A stretch of DNA of 43,378 bases from Pelargonium cotyledonis (GCA_036897625.1 JAYMTA010000089.1:1-43378), one strand, 5' to 3'. Shown: positions 12,101 to 25,590, counted from the first letter of the stretch. Notes: generated by a model from the letters alone, not told the origin. A program made the numbers and translations.

Positions 12101-13726
12101 AACCATCTTGAGGATGCCAACAGGGAGTCACAAAGACTTCACTCCAAATTCTTATGATAAACCTTATCCGAACGGCAAACTTCATGAAATTCGAACCGCT
12201 ATTCATACATTCAAATTCATATAACAGCTTACATCGCAATTAATGCACTTATGTAAAAAAAAAAAATCATTATGCATGGACATGTTTTCGTTTAATATCT
12301 AATGCTTTCTCTGTTTCATCCAGGAGACGGGTGTGTCATCAGTTGTAGGCAGTGGAAGTGCATCCAAAATCCCTTGACAGTTGAACAAGATAAACATCCT
12401 TATCCAGTTCTCCTTCTCAATGGGCATTCTACTGAGAGTTATTGGCTGCCAACTGAACCGAATGATTTGATCAGAACTTTATTGGACGAAGGGCACGAAA
12501 CATGGCTACTGCAGCCAAGATTGCATCCTCTGGACCCTTCAAACAACTTCACCATTGAAGATATCGGAAAATTTGATATCCCTGTTGGTTAGTGAACAAC
12601 ACAAACAAACTTGGCCTTGGTGCAGGATTTTACTATCCGGATTGTCTTTGTTTAACATTTCCCCAATTTTCTTCTATTGCAGTAATCAATAAGATTCTCG
12701 AGCTGCATGGTCCCTCAACAAAGGTTCATGTCATTGCACACTGCGTAGGAGGCTTGGCCATCCACATAGCTCTTTTGGGAGAGCACATCTCTGCTGTCCA
12801 TATAGCTTCTTTGTCTTGTACCAACTCATCAATGTTCTTTAAGCTGAGTGCTTTGAGCAGAGTCAAAATGTGGCTTCCCCTCATCCCTGTGAGCTTTCTT
12901 TGATTCTCATCACTTTAAATTTGAGGATTTCTGAGATATTTTCAGCTAACATGAAACAAACAATATGCTTCAACACTAGTTTAGCCTGAAAGTTTTTTTT
13001 TTTTTGTCCAATTCAACTTGCAGATATCAATGGCAATACTCGGCAAAAACAGATCTCTGCCACTTTTAGACGCATCAAAGGTCTCTTCAAGGCACCGGAT
13101 CCTAAAATCAATAGCCTGTTTCATACCACGGTATGAGAGATGCACTTGCAAAGAATGTGAGGTCTTTTCTGGCATATTTGGAAACACATTCTGGCAGCTG
13201 GTTAAACAAACAAAGCACGACCAAGCTTCCCATGGCAGCTTTTCCTCACCTCAGGAAGATCTGCAACTCCGGTTTCATTGTAGACAGCAAAGGAAACAAC
13301 TCGTATCTAATCCATCCAGAGAGAATGGCACTCCCGACGCTTTATATCTCTGGCGGACGGACCCTGCTCGTGACTCCAGAGACATCTTTCCTGGCCAACA
13401 AGTACATGAAGTTGCACCAGCCTGGTTTCAGGCATGAAAGGGTGGTTGTGGAGGGTTTTGGGCATTCGGATTTATTGATAGGAGAAGAGTCTTGCAAGAA
13501 AGTTTTCCGTTACATATTGTCTCACATAAGATTAGCAGAACAAGAAGGAAATGCAGTTGTGAGTGGCAATGGAAGGAAGTACAGTAAAGAGGCCTTGGAT
13601 TGGTGTGCTGATCCATATGAAGCAGCTTATAGAGGATCTGGGAGTTGGGTATTGTCTTTCATGACTCTCTGGTTGCTTTTGCTGGTGTTTGGTATGCTAT
13701 TCTCAGTGTATTTATCACTATTATAA
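9114..13726 (+). CDS. GMC oxidoreductase–alpha/beta-hydrolase fusion with C-terminal anchor; hydrolase half probably disrupted
   Basis: A large two-domain protein resembling bacterial cholesterol-oxidase-like fusions. Exons: 9114-9377, 9497-9913 (GC donor), 10179-10332, 10432-10673, 10867-11780, 11861 to about 12198, 12324-12587, 12683-12888 and 13024-13726. The first ~680 residues are a complete GMC flavoenzyme: FAD-binding VVGSGYGGS, GLGGGSLVNAGV, a four-cysteine motif (CIACGNCLAGCP), SAGVFGTTEIL, HHLGGC and C-terminal GINPSLTIATAAEH. The second half is a hydrolase with an oxyanion-type LLNGHSTES, a nucleophile elbow HVIAHCVGG (Cys in the Ser position) and a late FGHSD histidine. The last ~25 residues form one hydrophobic helix, which suggests a tail anchor. 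Two breaks are visible. The exon-6 donor is missing (CT instead of GT at 12199-12200), so read-through would stop at 12222. A +1 frameshift lies at about 13192-13198. The substrate is unknown; a sterol or other lipid is only an inference from the family. Confidence 0.78.
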
Positions 13727-14447
13727 GAGCAATAGAAATAAATATGACCATTATTAGTTCATGTAATTTAACAAGTGTGGTAAGATAAAAATGGCAGCTG
13801 TTTAGTGTGGTCTCATTAGGCATGGTGAGTGTCATTAATTTGATTGTTGGTAAATGTACATGTTAATTATAGTGCATCTTGTAATGATTCTTTTGAGTTG
13901 TAATGTAATATATATAGTCTAGTTAAATGTATGTTACTCCATCTGTTTAAAAATTAATGTCACTGGAGCCTCCTTGTATGGGGTGAGATTGATTTGTGGG
14001 TGGGGTTTAGGGTGATGTTCTCTTTGAGAAGTGAAAAATTGTTACTTCGAATATGATGTTTCGTTGATGATATTTTTTTTTTGCAAAAGCTAACATGTAC
14101 ATCTATGTAATTGGTTTCTCTTAATCTAGACATGTGATAATTAAATATGCAAAAAGTTGATTTATATATATCTAACGTGAAAATGAACTAATAACAAAGC
14201 AAATTTTCAAAATAGAAACATTATTGCGTGGTAATTATATAAAGATTGAAGTAGAGCTACCAAACAAGATGTAATTAAGTAACTCTCCATCATATTTAGA
14301 GCTTTTAAACCGATTTAATAGTTGGCATGTTGCATCCAAATATTGAAAACCAAAAAGCTAAAAAGTCCATCCATAACTTTGACTAATATTGAAAAATCCT
14401 CAAAAGATAAAAGACCAATATAGAAAATTGTATCAAACATAGCATGT
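13727..14447. other. Intergenic region before the tRNA gene
   Basis: AT-rich sequence with the 3' end of the GMC–hydrolase gene. I saw no open frame worth calling and no repeat. The last bases contain CAA triplets just upstream of the tRNA, as is common for plant tRNA transcription starts. Confidence 0.5.

Positions 14448-14527
<80 letters not shown>
14448..14527 (+). tRNA. trnL-UAG: tRNA-Leu (anticodon UAG)
   Basis: An intronless 80-nt class II tRNA. The acceptor stem GACAGTT pairs with AGCTGTC (one T•G wobble), followed by discriminator A. The D-arm carries box A (TGGCCGAGTGG). The anticodon stem CCAGA/TCTGG encloses loop TTTAGGC, which gives anticodon TAG (reads CUA). A long variable arm (about TCCGAAAGGGC) is typical of leucine tRNAs, and the T-arm carries box B GGTTCAAATCC. 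CCA is not encoded, as expected for a nuclear gene. A CAA motif lies about 14 bp upstream. Confidence 0.97.
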
Positions 14528-14549
14528 TTACTTTGATCCGTTTGATTTT

Positions 14550-14617
14550 AAATACGACGTCGTATTTGACCACCATTTTCACTCCTTTTGATTGTTTATT
14601 GTAATACGGCGTCGTTT
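14550..14617. promoter_or_regulatory. ACGACGTCGT-type palindromic promoter motifs
   Basis: AAATACGACGTCGTATTT (14550-14567) is a perfect 18-bp palindrome. A related AATACGGCGTCGTTT lies at 14603-14617. Both are 90-160 bp upstream of the ABHD11-like ATG and just after the tRNA. Motifs of this ACGNCGT type are frequent near plant transcription starts; the binding factor is not known to me. Confidence 0.45.
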
Positions 14618-14706
14618 GGTCTCCTCCTTCAACGTTTGATTAACGCAGAAAATCCGAGGGATTGATAAAAGTGAAACGTCCGCGAACTCGGGAGAGCAAA
14701 GCTCCA

Positions 14707-17700
14707 ATGGCGAGAAGTTTGAAGAATAAACCTGGTCTGCAACTCCTGACTCGGTTCCTGAACTCACCGAGTCCTGTCTTCCCTCTCAGCACGAGGTCGC
14801 TCGGGACCCTAGCGTACGAAGAGGTCCGAGCTTCCAATGAAAAGCCATACAAGTCTACGGCATTTGTTCTCCATGGCCTCCTCGGATCTGCTCGTAATTG
14901 GAGATCCTTCGCTCGGAAATTAGCTTCCACTCTCTCTCAATCCTCATCGTCCGGTACCACCTCATACTCCTATCTACTTTCTGTTTGGTTGCCGGGAAAA
15001 ATATTATTGACTGATTTGTATAATCCACGATTTTTTTATTTGAATTTATTGCATGCTTAGAGATGAGGATGGTTCTTGTTGATCTGAGGAACCATGGAAG
15101 GTCAGCTGAGACTGAGGGTCTGGGTCCGCCTCATGACCTGGTGCATGCTGCCAAAGATTTGGCTGATTTGGTGAGGTCTGAAGGTTGGGCTTGGCCCGAT
15201 GTTGTGATCGGCCACTCCATGGGTGGTAAGGTGGCGCTTCAATTTGCGGAGAGTTGTGCTCGTGGTGACTATGGTAAATCGGTTGCTTTGCCAAAACAGG
15301 TACTTGTCATTTGTCACTACTTTGAGAGTTGAGACTGATTTTCTATATCTGCTTTGATCATGTTCAATTCATCCATTTCTTGAAATGTAATAAACTATAG
15401 CAAGCTATGTTGTATCTACTATCATTATGTTGAGAGTTACGCTCAACATGATTAGAGGTTTGTTGGATTGTAAATTGTGTAATTTTTTGTTCTTTAGATT
15501 GTAGGAAAAAAATATAACTTTGTTGGGATCTGAATTGTAATTGTGTGATTTTATAAGGTGGAAAAGATGGTTGGGGTCATTGCTTAGTAAGATGGCAGTT
15601 GGTAGCTTTATTTATCTTCTGGTCTGCATGATTTAGTATGCACCACTATGCAGTACCAATGTATAAGATGATGATAGGTTGCATACTATTGCTTCTTCAA
15701 TTGGTCTGTTTATTTAAATTTTTATCTTTAACATCACCCTTCTGAATTTTTAATGTAGAGAATTTCTAATGCAGTAAGATTTATGCTCCTCTTCTTCTTT
15801 TTATTTTTTCGAGTGTGTGAGATTTGCTAGTCCACTCATTGAGAAGGAAGGCTCAATTGCCATCTGGTCTTGTTGTGTTGAATACTTGAATCCTGTTATG
15901 TTAATGTTTGATTCGACTTTCCTTTTAGAATGTTAAATGTGTGTGCCAAGCTACTAGTTCCGCGAAATTCTGTTCCTTATTAACTACATCTTTGCTAACA
16001 TGCCTCTGCTGCCCTTTGCCAGTTACGTGGCTAAATGCAAGAGACTGAAGATTGGAACTTATTTACATCTTACAAAACTTTTCTGATCAACCAGCTAGAA
16101 TGAAAAATTAAAAACCAATCAGGAGTGTAGCGTAAATTTTATCCATTTAAAACAGAAGGATAACTTCCTAAAGAATTTAGATGGTCATAGGTTGGAAAGA
16201 TCAAAATTTCTTATGCAGAATGCCCATGAACTTTATGTTAAAAAGTAGACATGAATATATGTCTCTATGCTTGTATATGAAAATGAATGGAGCATGTGCT
16301 TTTGCATACATTGTTTTGTTGCTTAATGCTACATATCTAACTTTTATTTTTGTTTCTTGTCTGCGTGGTGAAGATGATTTATCTAGAAGACTATGTAATT
16401 GTTCATTAATCGAGCATCTTTTTCTAGTATTAGTTAGTATCATGCCTTAATTACTGGTGGAATTTGTGATTATCTTTAAGAGATGCATTTCTACTCATTG
16501 ATAACTTTCTCAGCTCAGTATATGTTGATTATCTGATGATTGATTTGATAAGTTTAATCAACTGCACATGAGAACATTGCTTTTCCACCTGATGCAGAAC
16601 AGCTATGGGTCCTTGATTCTGTTCCTGGAGAAGTGATCCCTGAAAACAGCGATGGAGAAGTAGAGAAAGTCTTAAAGACCTTGCAGGGCTTACCTCCATC
16701 AATCCCATCACGGAAGTAAACATCTTTATCCTTTTGGTTATACTCTATCTTTTGTCTGCATGCATGAAATGGGCTAACTATGATTTGTGTTAGTGAATCC
16801 AAATGCGGATTCAAATTGAGTTGGTTTCTGGTGTTGTTATTATCTTTTGTTCAAAAGGATCGTCAAATGAGGTGTGAAAGACGGCACTGAGGTACAAACT
16901 TTATAGAAGGGGTATACACTCAAGCTATCTGTTTGCTATGGATTTTGCAATATGTCATTTTATCAGTATTTGAATGTTGTTGAAACTTAAAAACTGCTCC
17001 TCTATCTCCAATAGACAAAGCAAGTTATACTCCTTGTCCAGTAGCCTGGCAAATAGAAACATAGAATGCGATTTTTAATATTAAATCCTAACTTCAGGTT
17101 AATAGTCAAAACTAATTTGTGAAATCAACATGGAAGTTTGCGAAAGGTTTAGATGGAGAATAATACAATGTTGTGACAGTCATAATGTATTGTTTCTTGG
17201 CCACTCTTGTTTAGTTTAAGAAGCTAGAGCGACATTCATGATTCAACTTGGCCTGGAACTCTCAGTTTATTGGCTTTTGAATTGATCATTTGTAAAGTTT
17301 ATTCTAATAATTTGCGTTTCGGATTTCAGGTGGCTTGTCAACCACATGATTGAACTTGGATTCTCAAAGTCGTTGTCAGAATGGATAGGCAGCAACCTCA
17401 AAAAATCTGGAGATCACGAGACTTGGGCTTTTAATCTTGAAGGTGCTGTGCAGATGTTCAATTCTTATAGGTAATATTTAAGTCGCCCAATTTTGTTCCA
17501 ATTCACTTTCATTCATTAGTTGTTATTTATTCATTTGTTTATTTATAGTTTTCATTGCAAAATAATGTGAATTCCAACTTGCATGGTCAGAATACCTTCC
17601 AACCATTTACATTAAAGAAGTCCCCTTTCTGTTGTGAAATAGTTAGGCGGTTAATCATTGTGCTTGTTAATCAAATCACTGATTTTAGAGTTCATGACTT

Positions 17701-17964
17701 GTAAAAATTTCTAGGGAGTTGTCTTATTGGTCACTGTTGGAGAACCCACCCAAGGGGATGGAGATAGCAATTGTGCGGGCTGAGAACAGTGACAGATGGA
17801 ACTCAGATGTTATAGAGCGGCTTGAAAGCGTTGTTAGTCGCAGAGGAGATGCATCTGTCGGTAAGGTTTCAGTCCATGTTCTTCCCAACTCAGGCCATTG
17901 GGTTCATGTGGACAATCCAAAGGGACTTCTTGACATCCTGGCACCCAAACTTGCCTCTGTGTGA
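14707..17964 (+). CDS. Alpha/beta-hydrolase, ABHD11-like
   Basis: Five exons in continuous phase (14707-14953, 15061-15299, 16603-16715, 17330-17470, 17715-17964) encode 329 aa. The core matches the ABHD11-type alpha/beta-hydrolase family: oxyanion loop FVLHGLLGS (H56), LVDLRNHGRS, nucleophile elbow IGHSMGG (Ser135) and a C-terminal SGHWVH (catalytic His308). The acid residue is probably the Asp in AENSD near the start of the last exon. The first ~45 residues (MARSLKNKPGLQLLTRFL…) are basic and Ser-rich, like a mitochondrial or plastid presequence. The exon-3 acceptor is the second of two close AGs (16601-16602); the first would break the frame. Animal ABHD11 is mitochondrial and affects lipoyl-enzyme function; the plant substrate is unknown to me. 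Start: first ATG of the exon, matching the presequence. Confidence 0.9.
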
Positions 17965-18385
17965 TTTACTATAGTCTGTGTGATTTGGTTTTGCCGAAAG
18001 TATTCCCTCGAAGGAGGGGGGGAAGGAGTTAATAAAATGCCGCATTAAAGCATGAATATAACGTGCTTGTTACTATCCTAATTGTTACCATGAACAATGA
18101 CTGTTATTTTTTCGGCATGAAGGTGCATGGATCTGGATAATCTTTGGAGGAAGAAAGTATGGTTGAGAAGTTAGTTTCTTATTAATATACTTCGTGATGT
18201 AGTTACTGTTATAGATCCAAATTGAACAAGGTTTCATAATTCACTTTTTATCCTATTGCTTTTCAGTTTTCAACTTCAGCTTCTTGATTTTTTTTTCTTT
18301 GTATCCATTGGTTGTGACTTTTAGTGTAGATGCCATATTTAATTGAGCACTAGTAGCTGTTATTTGTTAGGCCCAGACTATGTTT
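17965..18385. other. Intergenic region downstream of the ABHD11-like gene
   Basis: AT-rich sequence containing the presumed 3' UTR. No gene or repeat was recognised. Confidence 0.45.
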
Positions 18386-18565
18386 AACCAGAATGTTACT
18401 ACCAACGTCCCATGGGTCAAGCGGTAAGCTTATCTCTTAGGTACCGTAGTGTCTCGTGTTCGAGTCACCGTGAGGGCAAATGCTGGTATCCTAGTTTGGT
18501 AATAGCGGTTATGGATGGGATATGAGTAGATTATCTTTGTAACTCTTTCAAACCAGAATGTTACT
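18386..18565 (+). mobile_element. tRNA-derived SINE with perfect 15-bp target duplication
   Basis: The insert (18401-18550, about 150 bp) lies between two identical copies of AACCAGAATGTTACT (18386-18400 and 18551-18565). It carries a Pol III box A-like GGGTCAAGCGG (18414-18424) and a box B-like GTTCGAGTC (18458-18466) about 34 bp apart, then a tRNA-unrelated tail ending in TTTGTAACTCTTTCA rather than a long poly(A). The architecture fits an Au-like plant SINE. The perfect target duplication indicates a fairly recent insertion. Confidence 0.85.
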
Positions 18566-19120
18566 TATTTTATTAGATCCAACCCCACTCTTAAACAAGT
18601 GGATCACCTCTATTACCCTCTCTATAAATGTGAATAACGTAACAATCCATCACTTCCTATCGAGACTTTGTCTCCCTTAAATAATTGCTTGTTTTTAAAT
18701 GTACCTTTCGAGTTTGTTACGACAAGGTTTTTTGGGGATACAAATGAAAATAACAATATTAACATTTTTTGTTTCAAGACGAGAATTAATATTGATAATA
18801 AGATTTCATCGATGAAGTTTGAGTTAGAATCCATCATTTTTGTTTACACTTTTATTTACTCACTCAAAGACAAGTTGATTCTCTTCAATTTACGCCAGGA
18901 TAACTCTTTTTTGAAACATTATAGTAATGCATATGAGTCATATCATAAATAACGAATCAAAGCACAAGAGGCCATCTCCATATCACTTAGACTTGTAAAA
19001 CATCTTTTCGTATCGCAATGGTTTGCTAAAATTCAAAAATTGCTAATTTGTTCATACTCTTTAAAGAAAATGAGGAACTTAAAACAACCATCTACCATAC
19101 CCATAAAAATATATACTAGT
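18566..19120. other. Intergenic AT-rich sequence between two SINEs
   Basis: Opposed open frames at 18668-18952 (+) and 18622-18837 (-) overlap. Neither resembles a known protein and both have AT-rich composition, so no gene is called. Confidence 0.4.
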
Positions 19121-19288
19121 AAGTTGGTATAGGAAGACCAATACATGTTGGGTCAATTGTTTAATACCACTTTGGATTTTTTATGAGCTTTCAGGTTCGA
19201 TTCTTTTTGTCGATTGTATGAACTGTGATTTGAGCGAGTACGATGTCCCGTTGCTTATAAAAAAAAAAAAAAAGTTGGCATAGGAAGA
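19121..19288 (+). mobile_element. Poly(A)-tailed SINE with 17-bp target duplication
   Basis: The flanks AAGTTGGTATAGGAAGA (19121-19137) and AAGTTGGCATAGGAAGA (19272-19288) differ at one base and bracket a ~134-bp insert. The insert has a weak box A-like GTTGGGTCAATTG (19147 onward), a good box B-like GGTTCGATTC (19194-19203) and an A-tract (about 19259-19271) at its 3' end. It is a different SINE family from the neighbour at 18386, which has no poly(A). It lies about 185 bp upstream of the uS11 start. Confidence 0.82.
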
Positions 19289-19350
19289 GAGAAAAAAAAA
19301 CTACAAATTGCTAGGGTACTGAAGTAATTTAGTGCACGGTGCTGGACATG

Positions 19351-19367
19351 AAACCCTAGCTATAAAT
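19351..19367 (+). promoter_or_regulatory. Telo-box and TATA box of the uS11 gene
   Basis: AAACCCTAG (19351-19359) is a plant telo-box, typical of ribosomal-protein promoters, and is followed immediately by TATAAAT (19361-19367). The ATG is 105 bp downstream. Confidence 0.75.
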
Positions 19368-19471
19368 GGCCGTGATACACTTCATCTGCTACCCCATTAC
19401 CACTTACAGTCGACGGAGCTTTCAAAACCTAACTTCGTGCTCGGTGCTTACTCTCTTCTTGCTCGGCAGCC

Positions 19472-21548
<2,077 letters not shown>

Positions 21549-22846
21549 TTCCCGTGTTCTGTTCCAATCGGGTTTCTGGGATTTATATTATATTGTGGAT
21601 TCAAGTCTTTTTATTTTTATGTTATGGGACCCAATTTTGTAGTTTGAGTTATGTTTTGTATGTCAGTTTCGGGAAGTATATCATAAACCTGTTATATTTG
21701 TAGGCAGGCCTCCTAGTATTTGAGAAATCAGACTTTGAATCAATTCTGATGCTTTATTCTGTTTTGTTTTGCTGTCTCTCCTTGAATCATTTCAATACAT
21801 CTTTATGTTCATACTTTGTCCTAATTGTGGCAACAATTTAGTTTCTCAACCATACAAATGTAATTAGGATGAGTAATTGTAATTAAAAACATGATCATAT
21901 GTTCACAACTTCACTGAAACATTTTGTCTGTGAACATTACAATAGGAGATAAGTAGACAGCCTAAACAAAGTTACTAGTTTATAAGCTCAAATATGTCCA
22001 ACACGCCCCCAATATTTTTGACCCATTTGATTTATATGAGAATTTAAAAAAATGTAACATTTTCGTGTCATTGCCTTGCCATCTGCTTCTATTTGTCGAG
22101 AGGTGACCCAAGCTGGTTCAAGTGCTCATTTTATGGAGGAGCTTTAGTTTTGCATTTGTTTGAAAGAAAAATTACTCCATTTATTCAAGTGATCCACAAA
22201 CGACGAAAATTCCTCTTTTCCTTATCTCTATCACAAATTTGAGTAAGCCTTGAATAAGCTCCTTAATGATTTGATCACTAATCGAGTTACACAACCCATA
22301 TATATGATTTATTTGATTAAACTGATTCGCCATGAGCATGACATAGTTGTTAGACAAGTTGAGTTAATAGATTCATTTCATGTCAATTCGGTATGTCCCC
22401 ATCCAAATTCAGTGCATACCGAATATTTTATTATTAGTAATTGTATTTTTTTCACTATGAGCACAATATACCTCATTTTTATTAAATCTATTCAATTCAA
22501 TTATAATTATTTATGTTTTTTCTCTTTCAGAAGTATTTTATAAAATTAAAATTAAAATTATGTTGGTCCATTCAGTTTAATCCCGATGAAGACCATTCAC
22601 GATCGGTTCAATCCTTGAACCGATTATAATCAATTCGATCCCAACCATATTTTGTGGGGAACTCTGATGCCTAATATATCTAACCAATTGAGTTTGTGTT
22701 AGTCTTCACGGCTTGTTGGTTTTGGACATTGCTTCATATTTAGGATTATAATTGTGTTTGAAGTTACAAAATTTCCTTAAGACGAATTTGAAATATATTT
22801 GAATTATAATTTTATATTCGTTTTAGGAAAAGACAAAGCAAATCAA
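21549..22846. other. Intergenic AT-rich region
   Basis: No gene is supported; the open frame at 22250-22543 is very AT-rich and unlike any family I know. One clear inverted repeat is present: ATCGGTTCAA (22602-22611) and TTGAACCGAT (22615-22624) with a 3-nt loop. The stretch also contains the uS11 3' UTR. Confidence 0.45.
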
Positions 22847-23767
<921 letters not shown>

Positions 23768-24147
23768 GAGCATTGATGGAGTGATTTACTTTTGCAGCTC
23801 AAGATATAGACTCTCTATTTAAATAAATTTGATTAGTTCTATCTATGTAGTTTCAGTTTTAGTTCTTGGTTGCTTTAAATTATCATACTTTTGTAAGGCC
23901 ATTGTATGGCTTTTAGTTTGATTAAGACGATGAAAACTTGCTACATTATGTCTGTCATGTTTAATTATTATATTATTTTTGTTTGTTACATCGATTTAAC
24001 CTTTCTGCATCATAAAGATTGAACCTTTCTTTCTTTTTTTGAAAGAAAGATTGAACCATTGTAGATCAGGAAAAAAAAAAACTAAAGTTTGAACCCTTGT
24101 TGATTATGAGAATAAAAAAAATTAAATTAAATTGAAATATTATTGTC
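23768..24147. other. 3' flank of the ubiquitin–eL40 gene
   Basis: AT-rich 3' UTR and spacer. No open frame or RNA signal was recognised. A short CTTTCTTTC/GAAAGAAAG fold-back occurs near 24024-24050. Confidence 0.4.
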
Positions 24148-24320
24148 AGCCCAACAAGAATAAAAGAACTTGGGCTTCATATATGGCAGCCCAATATTGG
24201 GTTTCCTTTATCAGCAACACTTTAGAAACCCTAGATGCCATGTGTTGGATGAATCCCAAAATTGGGTTTCCTCTATCAGCGGCACTGGAGAAACCCTAGA
24301 TGCCATTACTAGCTATAAAA
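24148..24320 (+). promoter_or_regulatory. Preserved ribosomal-type promoter of snoRNA-host unit A
   Basis: Site II-type motifs lie at 24148-24153 (AGCCCA), 24171-24176 (TGGGCT) and 24188-24193 (AGCCCA). Two telo-boxes AAACCCTAG lie at 24226-24234 and 24291-24299, and TATAAAA at 24314-24320. The telo-box lies in a 65-bp tandem duplication (24190-24254 and 24255-24313). The combination of site II and telo-box is typical of ribosomal-protein and snoRNA-cluster promoters in plants, so transcription of the downstream unit is plausible although its coding exons are dead. Confidence 0.65.
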
Positions 24321-24327
24321 CAATAAC

Positions 24328-24568
24328 ATTTCTGCAAGTAAAGATGGGAAGACCATTGCTCTCTGAGATCAGCTCAATGTTATGTCTAAGATTCAAGACA
24401 ATGAAGGTCTGTAATTTCTTATCCCCATTCTGTCTGTTTTTGTCTCCAAGAAGCTGAAGGAAAATTTACAATTTTATGTTTTTTAATCCAGGAATTCCTC
24501 CTGACCAGCAGTGATTGATCTTTGCGGGGAAGATGGCTGAACATTTGCTGATCTCAACATTCAGAAAG
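24328..24568 (+). pseudogene. Ubiquitin–eL40 pseudogene, unit A (ubiquitin exons 1-2)
   Basis: About 24328-24406 matches ubiquitin exon 1 (GGGAAGACCATTGCTCTC … AAGATTCAAGACAATGAAG) and retains its donor, but has lost the start region and has internal deletions. 24492-24568 matches exon 2: GGAATTCCTCCTGACCAGCA is followed by an in-frame TGA caused by loss of two bases, then a degraded [17 protein letters not shown] segment ending in CAGAAAG and a donor. A possible exon-3 remnant (GAGTCACTTCACCTC) follows at about 25463-25480. It cannot encode ubiquitin. The splice sites look partly retained, which fits its role here as the exons of a snoRNA host. Confidence 0.82.
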
Positions 24569-25590
24569 GTATATGTAGTGCCAATCAATTAGTTGATATT
24601 GAGTTTCAAGTTACTTAAAGTTCCAATTTTTATTTTGTTTGAATTGATTATATATGATTCCATTGTACAATTATGGGAGTTAACTTAGCCTTTTTTGTTG
24701 TTGAAAGTGCAACTGAGGTTATAATAGCTCCCAACATTGATTCCATTCCTTAACTTTGTCTGCTGGGCTCATTCATTTCCAGTTGATTTTCATGCAGTGG
24801 AACATTTTCTTTTATCTCTCTGGCATTGCTGATTTCTAGATAATTACTGTATATAGTTGCACTCTTGAGGTTGGAGATAGGGCTTGTGCTATGAATATAT
24901 TTGGTATTATTGATGATATGTTTGTGTCGGTATATTGAGTGGTGATTCAGGCAACCTCCTAGTCTTTGACAATGATTTGGAAGGTGTTTAACTGCTCATA
25001 GATTGAAGTCTTTTGCTCTTCAGACTTGCTGAGAGATTTCTCTTTGAAGCATGTCTAGTAAGCACTAGTACATTTTTAAAATTTGATTTGTCAGCTTATA
25101 ACCCTTTTAGTTATTACCAGTTTTTTTGTGTGTATTAATTATGAAAAGATACCTTGAACTCAATTCCACTAGTGCTAAGATCATTAAAGTAGTAATAATA
25201 ACAAAAAAGTGTCTTGCTGAGTGGGATTTTCCCATTTCTCTTTGTAAAAATAGTCATTGGTTTTGATCAAATATACTCTTCCAGACCTTTTATCTCTCTC
25301 TCTTACTCAACCCGTCACCGTCTATCTGTATATTACTTTCAATCTATCCGTCACAGTATTGCCTCATGATGGGTTCCCATGGAGCTAATTGTCTATAGCT
25401 TTATGGGTTTAAATCCTATTTATCTTTCATTGATAGAGAGGTGCATATTATTTGCAGGAACGTTGAGTCACTTCACCTCTTTCAATAGGTGCAGCGAATA
25501 AGTTCCTTCTACATATCTTTCTTTACTATTTCTATATGTATTGGCAAGAATCAAAATTGATATAAGATATTATTTATGGGGTTACTCTAT

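Noticed and set aside
18622-18952. Overlapping open frames on both strands between the two SINEs
   Set aside because: AT-driven composition, mutual overlap and no recognisable domain.
22250-22543. 97-codon open frame downstream of uS11
   Set aside because: Extremely AT-rich, rich in Ile, Tyr and Asn, no similarity, no promoter or splice context.
24170-24457. 95-codon open frame over the unit A promoter and exon 1
   Set aside because: It runs through the promoter repeat, TATA box and a broken ubiquitin exon in the wrong frame.
24910-25035. TGATGA at 24911 with CTGA at 25029 as a further C/D RNA
   Set aside because: Unit B reads TTATGG in place of TGATGA, there is no terminal stem, and no rRNA complementarity was recognised.
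25360-25515. Possible H/ACA snoRNA in unit A: hairpins CCCAT…ATGGG and AGGAAC…GTTCCT followed by ACA
   Set aside because: No proper H box was found, the inner stem of the second hairpin is not kept in unit B, and the region overlaps what looks like an eL40/ubiquitin exon-3 remnant (GAGTCACTTCACC).
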